DNA of 42,828 bases, from contig NZ_JAMQKB010000021.1 of assembly GCF_028416575.1 (NCBI RefSeq), positions 1-42,828 on the forward strand, written 5' to 3'. The position numbers and the translations under genes are program-made. The notes under the pieces are model-generated. The model did no database searches. It worked only from the letters and a program-made list of their open reading frames with translations, and was not told where the DNA came from. This DNA is from Terrihalobacillus insolitus (GTDB lineage: Bacteria; Bacillota; Bacilli; Bacillales; Amphibacillaceae). Shown piece after piece: positions 8,618 to 16,819 of the stretch. Positions within the stretch are counted from its first letter, which is position 1. The number at the start of each line of letters is the position of its first letter.

Positions 8618-9863
8618 TGTCGGAAGATACCTGCACTTTCATTGAATATTTTAATGGATGATCAGGGGCAATTTTACCTCTTACTTTATATGTTTCTTCT
8701 GCATCATCAAAAATTTGTTCCAAAATAACAGTTTGTCTTTTTAACCGTTCTAATAATTTTCCGTTTGAAGCTGGGACAATTTGCTCGTATTCCTCCCAAC
8801 TAGCAGTTATCACTTCTTCTATTTCCGTCAACACCCGCTTACGATCTTCACTATTTAACGCACTGATCGTAATGGAAGGGTGAAAGCTAGGAAAAAAAGT
8901 TTCTGTTAACAAATCTTTTTTGTTATAAACTGTAAGCATAGGTAGTTTTTCAGCGCCTAGCTCATTTAACAGCCGTGTAACAGTTTGTTGATGTTGCATT
9001 TGATCAGGGTGGGAGGCGTCGACCATGTGTAAAATAAAATCTGCTTCCGTCACTTCTTCTAGAGTAGAGCGAAAAGCTGCAACTAATGATGTCGGAAGGT
9101 CTTCAATAAATCCGACCGTATCCGTTAGCAAAACTCTAAACCCTGACGGAAGGATAATTTGTCTTGTCATTGGATCAAGTGTTGCAAACAATTGATTTTC
9201 CTCAAGTGATTCGCTTTTTGTTAAACGGTTAAAAATGGTAGACTTACCTGCATTTGTATACCCTACAATTGCCACCTGAAATGCTTTGTTTTCTTTTCTA
9301 CGTTTACGATATTGTGCTCGTTGATTTACAACAGCTTCAAGCTTATGTTTGATATCATCGATTCTTCGTTGAATATGTCTACGATCTGTTTCCAACTTTG
9401 TTTCACCAGGACCACGCGTACCTATTCCTGCACCTAAACGAGACAAAGCTAGTCCTTGTCCATAAAGCCTTGGTAACAAATATTTGTACTGCGCTAACTC
9501 AACCTGCAGTTTCCCCTCTTTTGTGTGGGCTCTTTGAGCAAATATGTCAAGAATTAATTGGTTTCGATCTAGTACACGTACGCCTATCTTATCGACTAAG
9601 TTTTTCTGCTGACCAGGTGAAAGTCCATCATTTGATATCACTAAATCAATTTCCATTTCATCTACTAACGCATGAATCTCCTGCACTTTTCCCTCTCCTA
9701 AATACAAAGCAGGGTGGATCCGATCACGTTTTTGGGTAACAACCTTTACTACAGTGCCCTCTGCCGTTTCTGTTAATGCTTTTAATTCATCTAAGGACGA
9801 ATAAAACCGCTCTTCCTCTTGATTTCCATGTTGGACTGCAACGAGTAATGCTTTTTCCTGCAT
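8589..9863 (-). CDS. hflX: ribosome-associated GTPase HflX
   Basis: This 424-aa protein has an N-terminal HflX domain (KLQVELAQYKYLLPRL and GPGETKLETDRR, about 135-180). The G domain follows, with G1 GYTNAGKST (about 200-208), G3 DTVGFIEDLP (about 247-256) and G4 NKKD (about 316-319). HflX splits stalled or dormant 70S ribosomes, notably during heat stress. Length is typical (about 420 aa). It lies between spoVK and ynbB as in B. subtilis (formerly ynbA). Confidence 0.95.
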   Translation of the reverse strand: MQEKALLVAVQHGNQEEERFYSSLDELKALTETAEGTVVKVVTQKRDRIHPALYLGEGKVQEIHALVDEMEIDLVISNDGLSPGQQKNLVDKIGVRVLDRNQLILDIFAQRAHTKEGKLQVELAQYKYLLPRLYGQGLALSRLGAGIGTRGPGETKLETDRRHIQRRIDDIKHKLEAVVNQRAQYRKRRKENKAFQVAIVGYTNAGKSTIFNRLTKSESLEENQLFATLDPMTRQIILPSGFRVLLTDTVGFIEDLPTSLVAAFRSTLEEVTEADFILHMVDASHPDQMQHQQTVTRLLNELGAEKLPMLTVYNKKDLLTETFFPSFHPSITISALNSEDRKRVLTEIEEVITASWEEYEQIVPASNGKLLERLKRQTVILEQIFDDAEETYKVRGKIAPDHPLKYSMKVQVSSDNDGTISGES

Positions 9864-9930
9864 AGGCCGATAACCTCTTTTCTTTTCTTGGATTCATCAT
9901 ATCAAACAATAATTTTAAATTGAAATTTAA

Positions 9931-9960
9931 AACCCCCTTGAACGATAGGATCAAGGGGTT
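9931..9960 (-). terminator. spoVK terminator
   Basis: AACCCCCTTGA (9931-9941) pairs with TCAAGGGGTT (9951-9960). On the minus strand the stem is followed by TTTT and lies 28 nt past the spoVK stop. Confidence 0.8.
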
Positions 9961-9988
9961 AGGTTATCATATTTGAACAACCTGTAGC

Positions 9989-10915
9989 TTAGTCTACCAA
10001 GGTAAGGTCATTTTTAGTAATCAATGTTAAATCTTTTGTCGTGTATTGCTGCCTTTGCATTAAGCGAACTGCATGTTTACGAATGGACTTTTCTATCGAG
10101 TTTCGAATAAAGCGTGCATTGGAAAAATGACTAGGATAACTTTGCTTCTTTCGTGTCAAATAGTCTCGTAGTTTTGATTCGGCTTCTTCTGTTAATTGAT
10201 ATTCGCGTTCCATCATCATTTGATTTGCGATTTTTAATAACTGATCAACAGAGTAATCATCGAAGTCAAGTGTAATCGGAAACCGTGATTTCAACCCAGG
10301 ATTTAATGACAAAAATCGTTCCATCTCATTTGGATATCCAGCTAGGATAAGGATGAAGTCATTACTCCGATCCTCCATCTGTTTCACCAATGTATCGATT
10401 GCTTCTTTTCCAAAGTCTTTTTCTCCACCCCGAGCAAGCGAGTATGCTTCATCAATAAACAACACGCCACCAATTGCTTTTTCAACCAGATCCCTTGTTT
10501 TTTGGGCGGTGTGTCCAATGTATTCTCCTACAAGGTCAGCACGTTCCGCTTCAATGAAATGTCCTTTTGATAAGACATTCATGTCGTAAAATAAATTTGC
10601 CAGCTTTCGTGCAACTGTTGTTTTGCCTGTTCCAGGATTTCCTTTGAACAACATGTGCAGCACTTGCTTCTGGCATTTTAAACCAACTTGCTCACGCTTT
10701 TGATTAATGTGTATATTTGCGTATATTTCTTTGATTGTTTCTTTAAGGTTATGCATACCGATAAAGGAAGAAAACTCTTGCTCAATACTCTTAAAGGGAT
10801 CTTCTTGTTTTTCCTTAAAATACTCATTTTTTTCTACGATTACATTTTCTCGGTCATGTAAAACAATATTAATTTGGCCATTTTTATTTTTGTTGAGTGT
10901 TACTTGTGAATCCAC
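9989..10915 (-). CDS. spoVK: stage V sporulation AAA ATPase SpoVK
   Basis: This AAA+ ATPase of the CbbX/SpoVK type acts in the mother cell and is needed for spore maturation in B. subtilis. After a short N-terminal region (NGQINIVLHDRE) comes the ATPase domain with Walker A KGNPGTGKTTVA, then EADRADLVGEYIGHTAQKT-like residues, Walker B VLFIDEAYSL and an Arg-finger segment GLKSRFP. The open frame extends about 46 codons further upstream. That extension is rejected because AGGGGTG stands just before GTG codons at 10918/10915 and the protein then starts like known SpoVK. Length of about 308 aa is close to B. subtilis (322). Confidence 0.92.
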   Translation of the reverse strand: MDSQVTLNKNKNGQINIVLHDRENVIVEKNEYFKEKQEDPFKSIEQEFSSFIGMHNLKETIKEIYANIHINQKREQVGLKCQKQVLHMLFKGNPGTGKTTVARKLANLFYDMNVLSKGHFIEAERADLVGEYIGHTAQKTRDLVEKAIGGVLFIDEAYSLARGGEKDFGKEAIDTLVKQMEDRSNDFILILAGYPNEMERFLSLNPGLKSRFPITLDFDDYSVDQLLKIANQMMMEREYQLTEEAESKLRDYLTRKKQSYPSHFSNARFIRNSIEKSIRKHAVRLMQRQQYTTKDLTLITKNDLTLVD

Positions 10916-10940
10916 CACGTCACCACCCCTTACACAACAC

Positions 10941-10970
10941 ATTATACGAAAAAGAGGCCATATATGTGAC
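10941..10970 (-). promoter_or_regulatory. possible sporulation (sigma-E-like) promoter of spoVK
   Basis: The minus strand reads GTCACATA (10963-10970), 14 nt, then CGTATAAT (10941-10948), similar to the sigma-E pattern (GTCATATT / CATACAAT). It is about 25 nt before the spoVK start. The same stretch has a GGCATATG/CATATATGGCC inverted repeat plus TCTTTTT and could instead terminate the ABC operon. Confidence 0.45.
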
Positions 10971-10976
10971 ATATGC

Positions 10977-11177
10977 CTATAGTTTTGTTTTTTGAAAAGG
11001 ATCCTGTTGTCTGGTTGGATCATTTTTAAATTTAATACAGCAAGAACATACATTACTCTGAAGTTGGATGTGTCCGCATGTTTTGTTACAGATCACTAAA
11101 ATGAAAAACAGAAAAGCTATGTACCTTGGTATCTTAATTTCATCATTTCTCAAGTGATAAATCGTACCCTGAACCAT
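10977..11177 (-). CDS. small Cys-rich ORF at the 3' end of the ABC operon (uncertain)
   Basis: This 66-codon frame has its ATG overlapping the stop codon of the preceding gene (TAATG). It predicts one hydrophobic segment (about 19-31, YIAFLFFILVIC) followed by a Cys-rich stretch with CNKTCGH and CSCC. I do not recognise it. Only a weak ribosome site is seen, so it would depend on translational coupling. It may be chance coding, since an open frame of this size is expected occasionally. The stop-start overlap is the only positive evidence. Confidence 0.25.
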   Translation of the reverse strand: MVQGTIYHLRNDEIKIPRYIAFLFFILVICNKTCGHIQLQSNVCSCCIKFKNDPTRQQDPFQKTKL

Positions 11178-11689
11178 TATAGTTGAATTACAATTCCGTA
11201 CCTTTTTCCTGTTTGATATTTATCCATGACTTGTTCTCCATATAAATCCTGGGGGATGTATAATTTCGCTTCTTTACCATTATATTTTGGTTTGACTTGA
11301 TAGGTTAGCTTTATGTTGGTTGTTGTTTTTGGAGGTAAATTTTTCAATTCATATATATCAAAATCCCCATCTCTTGTTTGGTAAAAATCCAATCCGTAAG
11401 CAAGCTTGGTTTCAATAATTCTACTAATTGCGATACTTTTATCTGAAGTATTCTGGACTTCCATCTCTATCGTAAGAGGAATTGTTTTAGAATCATCTTC
11501 TTCAATTGCACCATAACGAAAGTCAATAACTTTATAAGTTGCATTATCAAAGAGAACATTATCCAAAACTTGATATGTTTTTATGTCATACTCTTTAGCG
11601 ATCCCGTCGTTAACGTAATAAACCCTTACACCCCAGCTAATCATAACAACGATAACTACCGATAGTACGATGATTGATTTTTTATTCAT
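11177..11689 (-). CDS. membrane-anchored extracellular protein of the ABC operon
   Basis: This 170-aa protein has an N-terminal signal-anchor (residues 6-26, IVLSVVIVVMISWGVRVYYV). The extracytoplasmic domain is rich in beta-strand (TIPLTIEMEVQNTSDKSIAIS, NLPPKTTTNIKLTYQV). That pattern resembles Ig-like domains such as DUF4352/DUF5028 found in surface proteins next to peptide transporters; the family assignment is an impression. It is the last well-supported gene of the operon and starts 12 nt after the ABC ATPase, so it is probably co-translated. It could be an accessory or immunity factor. Confidence 0.75.
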   Translation of the reverse strand: MNKKSIIVLSVVIVVMISWGVRVYYVNDGIAKEYDIKTYQVLDNVLFDNATYKVIDFRYGAIEEDDSKTIPLTIEMEVQNTSDKSIAISRIIETKLAYGLDFYQTRDGDFDIYELKNLPPKTTTNIKLTYQVKPKYNGKEAKLYIPQDLYGEQVMDKYQTGKRYGIVIQL

Positions 11690-11701
11690 TGTCCAACCCC
11701 T

Positions 11702-12358
11702 TCACAAATTGTAATGGTCTACAATTTTGCCGTTTTCCATCATAAAAATTTCATCCGAAAGATAATCAAGCTCCTCTTTATCATGGCTAGCAATGAGAAT
11801 GCACTTGTTCTGCGCCTTCAAATCAAGTAACAACTTTTTGAATTCCTCCACACCATCTGAATCCAATGCATTGGTTGGTTCGTCCAAAATGATCAATTCT
11901 GGTTTTTCCATGATGGCCTGCGCAATTCCTAGACGTTGTTTCATTCCAAGCGAATATTTCCGATATTTTCGTTTATCATTAGGATCCAGTCCGACCAAAC
12001 GAATCGATTCACTTATGCGGTTATCGTCAATCACATCATTAAGGTTTGCAAGCATTTTTAAATTTTTAAACCCAGTATAACCATTTAAAAAGCCTGGATA
12101 TTCAATTAATACACCAACGCTCGGCGGAAAAGACCCTTCTTTTCCCAAAGTAATTCCTCCAATTGAAATTGTCCCTTTCGTTGACAGAATAAGACCACAT
12201 AATGCCCTGAACAGCATCGTCTTACCAGAACCATTTTTTCCTCTAAAACCATAAATAAAGCCTTTTTGTAATGATAAATTGATATCATCCAAAATCAGCT
12301 CATTTTTTATTTCTTTCGATACATGGTCAGCTTTTAAATAAACATCATGTTCAGTCAT
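11702..12358 (-). CDS. ABC transporter ATP-binding protein
   Basis: This ATPase subunit has Walker A GKNGSGKT (about 41-48), signature YSLGMKQRLGIAQ (about 134-146), Walker B LIILDEPTNALD (about 155-166) and an H-loop ASHDKEE. The frame is open to 12400, but ATG at 12358 has an excellent AGGAGGAGAGGG upstream and begins MTEHDVYLK. At 218 aa it is a compact ABC-2-type subunit. GFRGKNGSGKT is unusual in having Arg where most have a small residue. It follows four polytopic proteins that lack ATPases of their own, so it probably energises them. Substrate unknown. Confidence 0.9.
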   Translation of the reverse strand: MTEHDVYLKADHVSKEIKNELILDDINLSLQKGFIYGFRGKNGSGKTMLFRALCGLILSTKGTISIGGITLGKEGSFPPSVGVLIEYPGFLNGYTGFKNLKMLANLNDVIDDNRISESIRLVGLDPNDKRKYRKYSLGMKQRLGIAQAIMEKPELIILDEPTNALDSDGVEEFKKLLLDLKAQNKCILIASHDKEELDYLSDEIFMMENGKIVDHYNL

Positions 12359-12371
12359 TTTCCCTCTCCTC

Positions 12372-13184
12372 CTATAGAATGTCCTTTTTTCTAGAGACAA
12401 TGAACGTTACAATTGAAACTAAAAAGTATAACACAACAGAATACATGATTGAAAAACGCAATGTAAGATAATGTTCATAATCAAAGATGGCTTGCTTTAA
12501 AATCATGGAATGAATGGCAGGGAGCCATTTTAGATCCGAAAACGTAGAGACACCACTCAGGATAATGACACCAAAGTATGTTATTACTGGTGAAATAAAT
12601 TGGATACCAAGTAGCAAGATGCTAGATAATACAATACTTGTCATGATATATCCCAACAATATCCGCGCGATGAATTGTACAGGAGTGATTTGGATATCCA
12701 TTTGTGATGCAATAGCGTTTTCAAAATAGGGGGACGATCCAACCGAAAAATCACCTATTGTCATGCTCGAAACAATATAAATAACAGCAAATATCACAAT
12801 ATATAGGACTATATTTTGAACCACTATCCAACACATTTTGGAAAAAATATATCGCCCTCTCGAACGGCACCTCAGTAACAAATAGGTACGATTATTGTCA
12901 AGATCCTGAAATAAGAAATCACCGATCAGAAACAGAACTAAGAATTGGATAAAAACCCAATTGAACGGTACTTGATAATCGGAAAGTTGATAAATATAGC
13001 CATTATCCTTTAGCAAAGAATAAAATATCCCCACACTATTACTACCATATGAATCTAGCTGTATACTGGTCATAAGTGATAAAATAGCAACGATGCTAAA
13101 CAAGAAGACATACTTATATTTACCATTGGATATGCTGTATGCCATGTCTCTTGAAAACAGCTTATAAATCGAATATTTCATCAT
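12372..13184 (-). CDS. polytopic membrane protein, DUF2705-like (ABC permease subunit)
   Basis: This 270-aa protein has about six predicted membrane segments. A characteristic stretch is WVFIQFLVLFLIGDFLF then QDLDNNRTYLLLRCRSRGRYIFSKMCW (about 75-120). A similar pattern (arginine-rich loop between helices 2 and 3) is what I recall from DUF2705 proteins in bacteriocin-type ABC operons; this is a resemblance, not a proven match. Its stop lies 13 nt before the ABC ATPase start. It overlaps the upstream gene by 4 nt (ATGA type), so it is translationally coupled. Confidence 0.8.
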   Translation of the reverse strand: MMKYSIYKLFSRDMAYSISNGKYKYVFLFSIVAILSLMTSIQLDSYGSNSVGIFYSLLKDNGYIYQLSDYQVPFNWVFIQFLVLFLIGDFLFQDLDNNRTYLLLRCRSRGRYIFSKMCWIVVQNIVLYIVIFAVIYIVSSMTIGDFSVGSSPYFENAIASQMDIQITPVQFIARILLGYIMTSIVLSSILLLGIQFISPVITYFGVIILSGVSTFSDLKWLPAIHSMILKQAIFDYEHYLTLRFSIMYSVVLYFLVSIVTFIVSRKKDIL

Positions 13185-13990
13185 GAAAGAAAGTCCTTCC
13201 TTTCATATAACCATCCTGTGATAGCATATAACACCAATGAAACAATAAGTAAATAAATAGAGTTATAGATAGTAACTATCGGATCTAACCAGTTATTTAT
13301 TGATAAAGTCGCCCTCCAGGTGAATATTGGAATAAAGGCACCTGTCTGATCTAGCCCGGCTAGTCCAATTAAAATAATCATAATAAGGGCGCCACTCTTA
13401 ATAAATTGTTTCAGAAAAAGGGCAAAAAAAGAAATCATTAAAAACCCTAAGAACTTAGTAATAAATAGGCTAAATACAATTTTATAGGTTGTAACATTTG
13501 CGACTAATGACTGGAATTCTTCCCGATCATTTAATAGTTTTCCAATTGTTCCAGAAGGGTGTACCCATGTATTATCCATCCCGACAAACAGTCCACCAAC
13601 AAGGAAAGAAATAGTCAGAATAAGAAAAGTAAGAATGAAGGACAAACAGACTACAGATGTGACATGGCTATGCCAGGCGCGAAAACGTGAACCAAAGGTA
13701 ATCACATATAATGCGCCTTCGTGCTTTTCTATTAATTGGGTAATTATGGTTACAATGATCGGTATTGCTACAATATAAAACATATGATGATTGGTACTGC
13801 CAAGCGCGCCACCTACATCAGCAATCAAATCAAAAATACCTCTATCCGACCAGGCGCCATTTCTAGCAATCAACATCAAAGACGGTAAGACAACAAAACA
13901 ATACACAATTATAGCTAACCAAATTTTCTTGAACGTAAATAGCTCTTTAATTGAAATACGGATTATTTTATACGGTTTCATTTTTATCAC
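13181..13990 (-). CDS. polytopic membrane protein of the ABC operon (269 aa)
   Basis: This 269-aa protein has about six hydrophobic segments and a basic N-terminus (MIKMKPYKIIRISIKELFTFKK), typical of ABC-2 permeases. The segment TFGSRFRAWHSHVTSV recalls the arginine-rich cytoplasmic loop of the neighbouring subunits. It overlaps the upstream gene by 23 nt and the downstream one by 4 nt. I do not recognise the family. It is probably a permease half-unit together with the adjacent membrane proteins. Confidence 0.75.
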   Translation of the reverse strand: MIKMKPYKIIRISIKELFTFKKIWLAIIVYCFVVLPSLMLIARNGAWSDRGIFDLIADVGGALGSTNHHMFYIVAIPIIVTIITQLIEKHEGALYVITFGSRFRAWHSHVTSVVCLSFILTFLILTISFLVGGLFVGMDNTWVHPSGTIGKLLNDREEFQSLVANVTTYKIVFSLFITKFLGFLMISFFALFLKQFIKSGALIMIILIGLAGLDQTGAFIPIFTWRATLSINNWLDPIVTIYNSIYLLIVSLVLYAITGWLYERKDFLS

Positions 13991-14753
13991 CCAAAACGTA
14001 GTACCAGATAAAACTTCCGATAAGTCCTACAAACAAATAAATGAAAAGTTCCCAACTCGCTCCAACAATCCCTAAAAATAAAACTGTAATAGAATGTTGC
14101 CCCATCGTACTAGTCAAAACATCTATTCCCATCACGACTAGAAAAGGAAAAATTAGGACGATGTACCGATTTTTCACGATAGTGGAAAGCGCGAGGCCTA
14201 ATGACGCAAGCACGCCACCTAGCAAAAATAATAGAGTAACTCTTACAATCACATAAAGTAAAGGATAATTGTAAAACAAATCAGGCCAAAAGGAAATTCT
14301 AGAAACTGGATTCATGCCAAAATAAAAGTTATTCTCGATCAATGGATAGGCTGCCATTTCACCCAAAAAATTTATAACAAGTGGAAAAACCGCTACAAAT
14401 CCGCCTACACAAAAGTTAACTGTATAGCGAATGAGTAGATATTTTTTCTTTTCCACTTTGGTTAAAATGTTTTTGATTAACCCTGTATTAACATCTTCAG
14501 CGTAAGTATCTGAGTAGGCTAAAGACGCAAGAAGAGGGAAAACCAATGAGTAAATATAATATGTGCTTCCTACAAAAAACATCCAACTGATATAAGGATT
14601 TCTGGGATAAAAAACATAATAATCATCTGTAACACCGCGCGGCCAGGTGTTGATAACAGGAATTAATGCAAGAGCAAAACCAGCAACAATGATTAACCAA
14701 AAAATTGGTCTCGTAACAATTCGGTTGAATTCCATTCTAAGCATTAATCTCAT
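13968..14753 (-). CDS. polytopic membrane protein of the ABC operon (261 aa)
   Basis: This 261-aa protein has six predicted helices. The N-terminus (MRLMLRMEFNRIVTRPIFW) and the conserved-looking stretch SLAYSDTYAEDVNTGLIKNIL then KKKYLLIRYTVNFCVGG (about 75-125) resemble a permease family often seen in Bacillus peptide-transport loci: short cytoplasmic loop with YSD, then a lysine-rich re-entry. It ends overlapping the next gene by 23 nt and starts 8 nt after the previous stop. Substrate unknown. Confidence 0.78.
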   Translation of the reverse strand: MRLMLRMEFNRIVTRPIFWLIIVAGFALALIPVINTWPRGVTDDYYVFYPRNPYISWMFFVGSTYYIYSLVFPLLASLAYSDTYAEDVNTGLIKNILTKVEKKKYLLIRYTVNFCVGGFVAVFPLVINFLGEMAAYPLIENNFYFGMNPVSRISFWPDLFYNYPLLYVIVRVTLLFLLGGVLASLGLALSTIVKNRYIVLIFPFLVVMGIDVLTSTMGQHSITVLFLGIVGASWELFIYLFVGLIGSFIWYYVLGDKNETV

Positions 14754-14761
14754 CCTATCTA

Positions 14762-15535
14762 TTAATCATAAAATTCCTTTTTATCATAGTTTCTCAAGCA
14801 AATTAAATAAACTATAACGATTCCAAATATAAAATATACGATATTAAACATCTGATCTTCTGGTGATATCCAAGTTTCCAAATTTATTCGAGTTTTTCCT
14901 AAAAACAAACTATATCGTCCTGAAAAAAATGCATCTGTACCAAATAAGATCAATGCGACAAAAAACACATATATGTTTTTCTTTAGAATTAGCTTTAAAA
15001 ATATCACACAAGTCGCAATAAATAAGGTAGCCAGAAATCTTGAACTGATAATATATGCCCAAACTTTAACACTCGTAACACTAGGAATATATAATGGAAA
15101 ATACGCCTTGTTATCTAATAAGAAATAAATTGTTCCTTCCTTTGTTCCCCACAGATTATCAATATTTCCTGTAAGAATAAAAGAAGCTATAATACCGCCC
15201 AAAACCATTACCAGGGTGAAAAAGGCACTTGTAAGGATTGAAAAAATAAAATGGCTGTAAAATAGTTTTCTTTTGTGCTTTAACCTGAGCACAATCATAT
15301 CTTTTTCCAATTGATCAATCATTAAAGGAAGGACGAGTGCGATTACCGGGAGAACACCCAGTACTAACGGCATTATACTAGCACTACCTCCGCCCCGATT
15401 ATTGGAAACGTAATCAAATAAAGAATTACTGACCCCATTTGCAGCGCCACTTAAAATACTTACAATAATGACTGCCATGAAATAAACAACAGATAAAACA
15501 AACAGTTTATTGGAAGCAAATTTAAATTCAATCAT
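14762..15535 (-). CDS. polytopic membrane protein of the ABC operon (257 aa)
   Basis: This 257-aa protein has six or seven hydrophobic segments. The N-terminus (MIEFKFASNKLFVLSVVYF) lacks a signal peptide. A glycine-rich outside loop (NNRGGGSAS) precedes helix 2, and the loop DQLEKDMIVLRLKHKRKLFYSHF (about 94-116) is basic and probably cytoplasmic. The architecture matches a permease subunit with partners 261, 269 and 270 aa long. Four different membrane subunits served by a single ATPase is an unusual count. It overlaps the upstream gene by 8 nt. Confidence 0.78.
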   Translation of the reverse strand: MIEFKFASNKLFVLSVVYFMAVIIVSILSGAANGVSNSLFDYVSNNRGGGSASIMPLVLGVLPVIALVLPLMIDQLEKDMIVLRLKHKRKLFYSHFIFSILTSAFFTLVMVLGGIIASFILTGNIDNLWGTKEGTIYFLLDNKAYFPLYIPSVTSVKVWAYIISSRFLATLFIATCVIFLKLILKKNIYVFFVALILFGTDAFFSGRYSLFLGKTRINLETWISPEDQMFNIVYFIFGIVIVYLICLRNYDKKEFYD

Positions 15536-16484
15536 TGCTCGTTTCTACCCCACCAGGTTTTTTCTCATAATTTTCAATACCACTTAAGTTAAACTCCTTA
15601 TTAGATACCTCTTTATCACCAGAAACATCCAACTGAAAAACGTCGTCAGAAACGCCTTGATTAATCTTAATCTCCTTTGCCTTGAGATATAGAATGACTT
15701 CATTATCCTGACCATAACACTTTAAAGCTAATAAAGCACCCGTATCTTTAGAAACCACCATTGTAAAGGGGCCAGCTAAGTCTTCGGATTTTTTTTCGGA
15801 TAGTTCTCCTTCAATTTGATAAACAGGCATACCATATTTTTCATCAACTTTATAATTCCAATCTGAATAATTATTGTATACAAGCGTGTACCATTCACTA
15901 TTCGTAATCACACTGTTAAATAAACCTATATAACGCTGTTGGTTATCAGTTGTGACAGGTTCTTTAGTAAAAATGTTTGTTTTCGGCTTTTGACGAATGG
16001 CATTGCTATCCTTTAATAAGAGATTAATTGTTTCAGTAACCTTGCCATCTTGCAACCGTTCGTATTTGGCTCGATTTTTTTTCTTAACAAAGTCTACATA
16101 AAATTGCACTTGTTGAATATCACCAATATTAGGGCTACCGTATTCATATTCACCTTGGGCATTATCAATATAGTCCCAAGCATAGTACATTTTTTTTGCG
16201 ATGTTAAATTTGTCAGGATATTTTTTCGCGAGTTCTTCTTCCGCTTTTTCCCTAAATGGAAATTTTTCTGGTTTTGTTTTATCTTTGTGTTTCGCACTAT
16301 CTATTTCAGGTTTCTCATTCGTTTCACTGGAACTATCAGCATCTTTGATAAGTTCCTTATTACCTTGTGCTTCATAATCATCTTCGTTTACCATCATATC
16401 TTTAAGTTCAGGGTAAAATTTAATTCCTACTAATAGTAGAGCTAACAAAGTAACCAAAAAAATGGGAAGCAACTTCTTTAACAT
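15528..16484 (-). CDS. signal-anchored extracytoplasmic protein, LolA-fold-like
   Basis: This 318-aa protein is the first full gene of the operon. Residues 5-24 form a signal-anchor. Residues 35-80 are a charged linker (KDADSSSETNEKPEIDSAKHKDKTKPEK, split here for length). The rest is a globular extracellular domain with strand-rich motifs (YGMPVYQIEGELSE, GPFTMVVSKDTGALLALKCYG, DDVFQLD). These resemble the LolA/RseB-like lipid- or peptide-binding folds of Bacillus surface proteins, a structural guess only. GGAGGAG precedes the ATG. A 16-bp hairpin, cre site and promoter lie upstream. Confidence 0.75.
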   Translation of the reverse strand: MLKKLLPIFLVTLLALLLVGIKFYPELKDMMVNEDDYEAQGNKELIKDADSSSETNEKPEIDSAKHKDKTKPEKFPFREKAEEELAKKYPDKFNIAKKMYYAWDYIDNAQGEYEYGSPNIGDIQQVQFYVDFVKKKNRAKYERLQDGKVTETINLLLKDSNAIRQKPKTNIFTKEPVTTDNQQRYIGLFNSVITNSEWYTLVYNNYSDWNYKVDEKYGMPVYQIEGELSEKKSEDLAGPFTMVVSKDTGALLALKCYGQDNEVILYLKAKEIKINQGVSDDVFQLDVSGDKEVSNKEFNLSGIENYEKKPGGVETSND

Positions 16485-16514
16485 CGACTACTCCTCCAAA
16501 AACTTAATTAATTA

Positions 16515-16559
16515 TTAAACAAAAGATGGATAGTTTTGTACTGTCCATCTTTTGTTTAA
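16515..16559 (-). terminator. 16-bp perfect hairpin between peptide frame and ABC operon
   Basis: The 16-nt arm at 16515-16530 (TTAAACAAAAGATGGA) is an exact inverted repeat of 16544-16559, with a 13-nt loop. It begins 3 nt after the stop of the short peptide frame and ends 30 nt before the operon's first gene. The downstream T tract is poor, so partial termination (attenuation) is more likely than full termination. Confidence 0.7.
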
Positions 16560-16562
16560 CTA

Positions 16563-16700
16563 CTAAATGGAATCTGGACTCCAAACGCCTGATCCATAGA
16601 ATCCGTTTGGATCTGGACCTCTCTCTCCTTTAATACGTACTTTTACATTAACGCCGTCATCTTCATAATCTATTTTTTGTAACCGTTTACAAACATAAGA
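16563..16700 (-). pseudogene. 45-codon frame without a start codon, possible peptide precursor or its remnant
   Basis: On the minus strand an open frame of 45 codons runs from a stop at 16701-16703 to TAG at 16563-16565. Its second half looks coding (DYEDDGVNVKVRIKGERG, then PDPNGFYGSGVWSPDSI). No ATG, GTG or TTG occurs in frame and no ribosome site is visible. A different frame starts ATGTTTGTAAAC and stops after eight codons, just where this frame becomes protein-like, so one base change could join them. Its place before a hairpin and a transport operon is where a secreted-peptide gene would sit. It could equally be a decayed C-terminus. Confidence 0.45.
16678..16691. promoter_or_regulatory. 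perfect cre (CcpA) site
   Basis: TGTAACCGTTTACA matches the catabolite-response consensus TGWAANCGNTNWCA at every position on either strand. It lies just downstream of the inferred start of transcription of the ABC operon. That position is typical for road-block repression by CcpA in the presence of glucose. Confidence 0.75.
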
Positions 16701-16702
16701 CT

Positions 16703-16730
16703 ATCATACTATTTAAAACTCTGCAACCAA
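16703..16730 (-). promoter_or_regulatory. candidate promoter of the peptide/ABC operon
   Basis: The minus strand shows TATGAT (16703-16708) with TTGGTT 16 nt upstream (16725-16730). The -10 is good, the -35 weak. The predicted start lies about 5 nt before the cre site. The remaining intergenic sequence up to 16819 shows nothing else I can support. Confidence 0.45.
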
Positions 16731-16819
16731 TCATTAGTGATTGTTCCTGTATTTGTAAAACACCTTATAAAACCAACATATTCATTTTGGGTTTTTGAAT
16801 GATCTGGTATTTTTTAATA

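Noticed and set aside
10918..11053. Upstream extension of spoVK
   Set aside because: The extra residues do not resemble known SpoVK N-termini, and a good ribosome site lies just before GTG codons at 10915-10918.
16563..16700. Calling the short frame a functional bacteriocin gene
   Set aside because: No start codon or ribosome site is visible, so it is listed only as a candidate or remnant.
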